The notes beneath the pieces are model-generated. The model did no database searches. It saw only the letters and a list, made by a program, of their open reading frames with translations, and was not told where the DNA came from. From Anaerobacillus sp. (GTDB lineage Bacteria > Bacillota > Bacilli > Bacillales > Anaerobacillaceae), in the NCBI GenBank assembly GCA_007118195.1, contig SKSA01000162.1:1-15605 (forward strand): 15,605 nt of DNA, given 5' to 3'. Position numbers and translations under genes: made by a program. This document shows, in pieces, positions 15,080 to 15,605 of the stretch (position 1 is its first letter; each line of letters opens with the position of its first letter).

Positions 15080-15605
15080 ATGATTAAGACAGTAAGAAAA
15101 GTTCCTCTTATGATCCTATTATGTTTTTTTGCATTCTCAACTGTTTTTCATGCTCCTACAGTAGAAGCTTTTTCTGAACAAATTATTCAGCGTGGAGCAA
15201 CAGGTGATGATGTAGTCGAGTTACAATCAAGACTCCAATATATTGGTTTTTATAACGGAACAATTGATGGAGTTTACGGTTGGGGAACCTATTGGGCGGT
15301 TAGAAAATATCAAGATGAATTTGGTCTTGAAGTTGATGGACTTGTTGGCACTGAAATGAAAGCGATGCTTGAAAAAAGCACAGATTTTGATTACGAATGG
15401 GTTCATCGACAATTTTATGAGGGAAGAAAATTTACACATTACGGGAAAACACCAAAAGAAATTCAAAGTGGACCTAAAGGCAGTCGGATTCCACCACTAG
15501 AACAAGCGAGAAGGCAGCAAAAGGCACGAGAAGGAGTTGAGCCACCAGCCCCACGTGAAGATACAAGGGTACCGGACGCACCACCAGCACCCGGAGAAAC
15601 TCCAG
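15080..15605 (+). CDS. sleB: Spore cortex-lytic enzyme SleB, N-terminal part (runs off the window)
   Basis: The 175 codons present begin at an ATG 9 nt after AAGGAGG (15064-15070). Residues 1-30 form a Sec signal peptide (basic start, hydrophobic core PLMILLCFFAFSTVF, likely cleavage after VEA). Residues about 36-97 are a peptidoglycan-binding module with IQRGATGDDVVELQSRL, GTIDGVYGWGTYWAV and VDGLVG. A proline-rich linker begins around 135 and continues to the edge. The catalytic hydrolase domain, a lytic transglycosylase in this family, lies beyond the window, so intactness cannot be judged. SleB degrades spore cortex at germination and usually pairs with YpeB, encoded just downstream in B. 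subtilis. Proximity to prsW supports the assignment over the related CwlJ, which lacks this N-terminal module. Confidence 0.92.
   Translation, partial: MIKTVRKVPLMILLCFFAFSTVFHAPTVEAFSEQIIQRGATGDDVVELQSRLQYIGFYNGTIDGVYGWGTYWAVRKYQDEFGLEVDGLVGTEMKAMLEKSTDFDYEWVHRQFYEGRKFTHYGKTPKEIQSGPKGSRIPPLEQARRQQKAREGVEPPAPREDTRVPDAPPAPGETP

Noticed and set aside
15227..15466. 79-codon minus-strand frame opposite sleB
   Set aside because: The plus strand clearly encodes the SleB signal peptide and peptidoglycan-binding module, and the antisense frame has no domain.
1..15605. CRISPR arrays, tRNA or rRNA genes, intact insertion sequences, phage genes
   Set aside because: None were seen: no regularly spaced repeats, no cloverleaf-type sequence, and no transposase or integrase frame.

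Overview
The window looks like chromosomal DNA from a low-GC, spore-forming member of the Bacillaceae. The evidence is the AT-rich base composition, strong Shine-Dalgarno (SD) sequences, GTG and TTG starts, an S-box (SAM) riboswitch, and a gene set (mecB, gudB, prsW, sleB) that from memory lies close together in Bacillus subtilis. The methionine block and the second-type D-Ala-D-Ala ligase are not in this neighbourhood in B. subtilis, so the source is probably a relative such as an alkaliphilic or Anaerobacillus-like genus. That placement is inference.

Layout. 1-118: promoter of a MerR-type regulator with possible operator repeats. 119-1021: MerR regulator with a CarH/LitR-like adenosylcobalamin photosensor module. 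1130-1723: mecB adaptor. 1890-2813: short-type ddl. 3033-4298: gudB glutamate dehydrogenase. 4299-4470: a hairpin-rich stretch ending in a bidirectional terminator, because ansA (4466-5437, minus strand) converges on gudB. 5438-5662: divergent control region between ansA and prsW. 5663-6349: prsW, followed by a small zinc-ribbon protein (6388-6555). 6556-6880: promoter and SAM riboswitch. 6881-14582: the methionine operon metI-metC-yitJ-metH with its terminator. 14583-15079: a non-coding stretch with an odd structured element and a candidate forespore promoter. 15080 to the end: the 5' part of sleB.

How the genes work together. MetI and MetC carry sulfur from cysteine to homocysteine through cystathionine. 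YitJ supplies 5-methyl-tetrahydrofolate from its reductase half and has its own homocysteine methyltransferase half. MetH uses methyl-tetrahydrofolate and cobalamin to methylate homocysteine to methionine. The leader shows both the SAM-bound fold (P1 plus terminator) and the competing antiterminator. AnsA and GudB both release ammonia from amino acids but are transcribed convergently and separately. SleB marks the start of a germination locus.

No previously undescribed multi-gene system is evident. The points most worth a second look are the cobalamin-type MerR protein with tandem TnWACA repeats reaching its own -35 box, the 14-bp direct repeats at the ansA promoter, the hairpin cluster after gudB, and the structured element between metH and sleB.
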